A DNA stretch of 64,000 nt, from assembly GCA_035079385.1 (NCBI GenBank), contig JAVHKY010000004.1:16337001-16401000 (forward strand), read 5' to 3'. The position numbers were made by a program, and so were the translations under genes. Shown piece by piece: positions 60,301 through 64,000 of this stretch (positions within the stretch are counted from its first letter, which is position 1; each line of letters opens with the position of its first letter). The notes beneath the pieces are model-generated. The model had not been told where the DNA came from. It made no database searches and saw only the letters and a list, made by a program, of their open reading frames with translations. This DNA comes from Aspidiotus rigidus. Its lineage: Eukaryota; Arthropoda; Insecta; Hemiptera; Diaspididae.

Positions 60301-63300
60301 ACCCATCATATATTCGTAATGCCGGATACACATCGAACCTACTGATCTTAAGGCAAATAAACTAGATTCTCGATCTTGCAAATGCATAAAATATGTCAAC
60401 GTTTCGAACACTTCGTTACAGATATTATCCTGAAATTATCGACGAAAATTTTGAATTAACTTTTAAACAACAGGAAAAAAAAGAAGACACGCACTCGCAA
60501 TACTTACCGCTAACTTGTCTCCCCGAACTTCTTTATTGTTAAAATCAAAAAATCTGAGCATTAAACCAACGATATACATGGAACGACGAAAGTCAACTCG
60601 TACAGACTGATTATTCAGTATGTTAGGATTGCTGCCACTCTCTAGAATATCTCTTAGCTTTTGTAACGGTCCTACAAAGGAAACGCACGAACCATAACGT
60701 TACAAACATGCTATTGAATCATCCTTAGGTGCAACGAGTACTTACTGAAATATCTGAGGAAACAATCTCTTATTAGGGCGAAATTATGAGTTACATTGTT
60801 CACAACAGACCCCAAACACGATATGCAGCTTAAAATGACCGTTTGATCGTGTTGGAATATCAGCTTTACAGAATCTTCTTCCAGTTGTGATAAGAACATT
60901 TCGCTGGCATGTTCCAACATTGGCACAACAATTTCTAAGATTCTCGCCACACAGCTAATGATCTGATAGTCGCCTGGCGTCTGAAAAACAGAACGAGAGT
61001 GTGATCACGACGTCATCGTGAACAGGATCATTGATGCGAGCATTCAGAATAATATTTACCTGACATTTTAAGCTCAAGTACGGCTGCAAAGTGATCGCGT
61101 GTTCGACCAAGAGTTGCGGTCGAATTTTCGCGAATAAGAATAACGTGGTAACACAGGCGACCAATCGCTGCGGAGCATTTCCACCGCGACCGTCCAACGT
61201 TATGATGTTGTCGACAAGGCGATCGACTATTTGCTTACAGGCAGTCACCAAGACTTTCGGAGGCTCGGTTACCACCTTTGTCGAATCGTCTTTGTCTTCC
61301 TTTGGCTTGAAAAGACTGACTAGCAACTGTTCGAACCAGTCTAATCCCATTTCCTTGCATGCGGACACCACCTCCGTAATATGCATAACTTTTTGTTGCA
61401 GCGGCGAAGTGTCTCCTGGCTCTTTATCTCGCACCGGTGTGAACCACATGTTCTGAAAGACTTCCATGACTAATTTGCGAATACCGTCTTCGTCGTTCAC
61501 TCGTCGAATCATCTTCACGCAGATCTCCGGTATCTTCGGGTAGTCCGGGTATTCGATGCAAATATCTTTCAAAATTTTTATCACCCGTTTACGTACGCTC
61601 ACTCCCGTATCGAGAATACGTTCCGAAAGCATCTCGTAGTAGTTGTCGATTAACTTGGGTTGACTGAGGACGAATTTACCGACCAGATCGACGGCCGCTT
61701 CGCGGACAGACGTTGAATGGTCGAGAAAGGAATGGCAAACACCCATTTGCATTTCTTTCAGCGCGAGTACTTCGGGATCCGCTTCCACAATCATGGTTAG
61801 ACATTTCATCGCTTTTGTTCGAATATTGACTGAACTTTCCATGAGAACTTTGATAATCTGGAATGAAGAAAAGAAATGAATTAATCAAGCTAATTTCTCT
61901 AATTCCGATTAGAGATATAAGGTACACTTACGTGTTTCAGATAAGTTTCGAAGCTTTTTGAAAACGGCCTTTTCGACGCCAAATATCTGGATACAAGTTC
62001 TGCGCTCTCGTAATCGATATACGTGTGCATGATATCAGTTTGTAATTTATTCGCTACGTAGGAATCCTGACATTCGAACGGGTTCACTTTGCTTAGGTAG
62101 AACTGCTTCCGTGTTTCGAAATGAACGTCGACTTTTTCCTTAATTTCTTTTTTGGTCTCTTCATCTTCCTCCTCGGTGTCTTCTGATTCATCCGAGGAAT
62201 CTATAAGCACAACATTGGCCAATCCCAGATAACATAATTATTGAAAACTAAGTACCTAAATTGAATCTTTGAAAAAAAAGTACCAACCGTCTTTACGTTT
62301 GTACTTCTTTTTTATTTTATTCGTCTTGGTTGTTTTTGTAACGGATGCAGTAGCCTCGTTCAACGCGTCTTGGTACCATTGACAAATATAAAAATGACGC
62401 GCGAAAGACAAAGACTCATCATTGTGGCTTTTTACTGCCAGGTAATCGAGTAGCACTCGCTGCAAAAACTGCGTCCTTTCTTCGTCGTTTTCAATTTCTA
62501 GCTGATCGTACTGTGAACAAGAAAAAGAAGACAAATTTTAGACACTGTCATTCTTACGGATTATGCAATCCTCAAAACAAAGTCATTTTACACACCTTGG
62601 TAGGATCATCCTCGTCTTTCATCTCTTCGGCACGTATATCTCTGATAATTGAGTTGATAGTTGACAATTTCAAATGCGAAGTCACCGAGTCCTTCCTTAA
62701 ACGAGCGGCTATCACCCCGAGATAATCTAGCGACGCCACTCGAAGCAACATCTCACAGTTTTTGTTGACAAATTTCGTGACGAGTAATTTTCCCAAAACG
62801 CTCAACATTAATTCGGAGACCGGCCATTCCGGCTTATTCACCGTCGTTAACAGATCTTGAACGAAATTTTCAAACAACGGACGATAGTCAATTTCTTCGG
62901 ACTTACTGCTACATTTATTAAGGAACACCATTAGGAAGTGAGACGCGGTCGTCGAAGCTGCTTTGAATCGTCGCGATACTTCGCTGTCTGGGTCCCACTA
63001 AACGAAACAATTACGCGTTATTACATCTCTCCGAAGTTCACAATACCTCCAACTTTGACCTGCACTTACCGATGAACGTTTGGTGTTAGCATTTTTAGGT
63101 AATACAACCATACACTGAATTAGTTGCAGAACCAAGGCGGTTAAAATCTGAATATACTCCTGAGAACTAAGACGATAAGCCCGCAAACTTTGTTTCGAGC
63201 TCGGTAAACGAGCCATCGAAGCAAGAATATCGTCTAATAGAAGTTTCCGATGCTTCTCATATTTCATGAAGATCTGAAAACGCAATTTTTCTTTTATAAA

Positions 63301-64000
63301 ACTGTTACATGATAGAATATTATAATATTGCCGAAGTGATCGAACTTACGGAAGTGACGAGCTTGAGCGCGTTCAATTGCAATTCGTTGATACCTTCGAC
63401 GAAGAATGGCGCGACACCCATCGTCGACAGATGTAAAATCGAATTATCTGTCAGAGGTTGAATATTCAGGAGCTCGGATAACAGTGAGACAATCTCCACC
63501 AATTTTGTGTACAACGAAATCAAACTTTTATCCCGCACTTCTTTGTGACTCGTTTTCTTTTTACGGGCACCCGGTGGCTCTTTTTTCTGTTTGGTGCGGT
63601 ATACCGGATCGTAAACCGGATAGATAGTATTATGCAGTTGGAATTTAGCGAACATGATGATTCTGTCTATCACATCTTCCAAGTATACTTTTTTGTGCAT
63701 ATTAGGTGACGTAAGAATATACAACGCGACCAAGGAAGCGTCTACCGCTCTCGATATTCTTTCCATGGCAGTTTCCATCCACAATTTCCGCTCGTATTCG
63801 TCTTCGTTCTATATGGTAAATGAAAATGAAGGGAGAAAAAAACACGAAATGATAATGAATATTCATAGGCAGGTACTATTCTTAAAGCTGTGTATGAACT
63901 TACGTCGTCGGCGATAGGCGAAACTTTCATTCCGGATCGAATATTCTTCTCAAGAATGCCTAGAAGTCGAATAATACGATCCGACGGTATCGACTCCATG
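57390..64000 (-). CDS. Nipped-B: Nipped-B (NIPBL/Scc2 cohesin loader), C-terminal 18 exons, partial
   Basis: Minus-strand exons, 5' to 3': 64000(partial)-63904, 63808-63350, 63273-63070, 62997-62596, 62510-62288, 62200-61932, 61857-61060, 60980-60746, 60671-60508, 60429-60232, 60143-60077, 59995-59805, 59080-58775, 58702-58556, 58478-58273, 58189-58009, 57922-57674, 57593-57390. Phases agree and give about 1530 residues. HEAT-repeat blocks match NIPBL: LYILTSPNMHKKVYLEDVID, YRPLFENFVQDLLTTVNKPE, LRVASLDYLGVIAARLRKD, VSVRKRVIKILKDICIEYP, MIRRVNDEDGIRKLV, the Nipped-B C-terminal domain (LKEMGDVTSGMASTIIQLYL, KYPGFIHMKA), LADNVAYFPYQ and LLVLKQHLKTLYGFTDS. The protein ends in a His/Lys/Ser-rich tail (HKKHHHKRKKK). 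With MAU2, it loads cohesin onto chromatin and regulates enhancer-promoter contact. The N-terminal half lies beyond the right edge. Confidence 0.93.

Noticed and set aside
1..64000. CRISPR arrays, bacterial operons, rRNA or tRNA genes
   Set aside because: The direct repeats are eukaryotic minisatellites without regular unique spacers. No tRNA cloverleaf or rRNA core was noticed, although a tRNA model scan was not possible here.

Overview
The window is animal, almost certainly insect, nuclear DNA. Genes are split into many short exons by GT-AG introns, the intergenic DNA is AT-rich, and ancient and recent transposons are abundant. One repeat family carries the insect-type telomere motif TTAGG. 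A hemipteran-like insect is plausible, but this is inference; the sequence alone does not name a species.

Layout. (1) 1-8.6 kb is a transposon graveyard: a MULE transposase tail, an R1-clade non-LTR reverse transcriptase fragment on the minus strand, and a nested cluster of at least four Penelope-like element (PLE) copies encoding reverse transcriptase and GIY-YIG nuclease. One PLE copy is split by a short element built like a Helentron-derived HINE/DINE-1. (2) 9.2-38.3 kb, plus strand: a complete 17-exon tolloid/BMP1-type astacin metalloprotease (1132 aa; signal peptide, prodomain, astacin, CUB1, CUB2, EGF, CUB3, EGF, CUB4, CUB5). Its large introns hold a second HINE, a decayed non-LTR element, long palindromes, minisatellites and two CUB-like exons that do not belong to the main transcript. 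(3) 40.8-45.7 kb, plus strand: a 13-exon Shank scaffold gene (1085 aa; SPN, ankyrin repeats, PDZ, Homer-binding motifs) with no SH3 or SAM domain in the model. (4) 48.0-51.5 kb, plus strand: an eight-exon serpin-fold gene (941 aa). About 540 extra, mostly acidic, low-complexity residues separate the reactive-loop hinge from the C-terminal strands, and that insert contains a 209-residue tandem duplication. (5) 57.4-64.0 kb, minus strand: the 3' 18 exons of Nipped-B/NIPBL (Scc2 cohesin loader), running off the right edge.

The four host genes are not an obvious functional unit: extracellular morphogen processing, postsynaptic scaffolding, a serpin-fold protein and cohesin loading. The serpin and Nipped-B converge across about 5 kb of apparently non-coding DNA. 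The most novel object is the serpin with the giant loop insert. The next most interesting are the HINE copies with a recoverable empty insertion site and the hammerhead-like motifs in the PLE ends.

Exon boundaries were derived by hand from splice signals, reading-frame phase and protein family similarity. Intron phases are consistent through all four genes, but no transcript data or database search was available.
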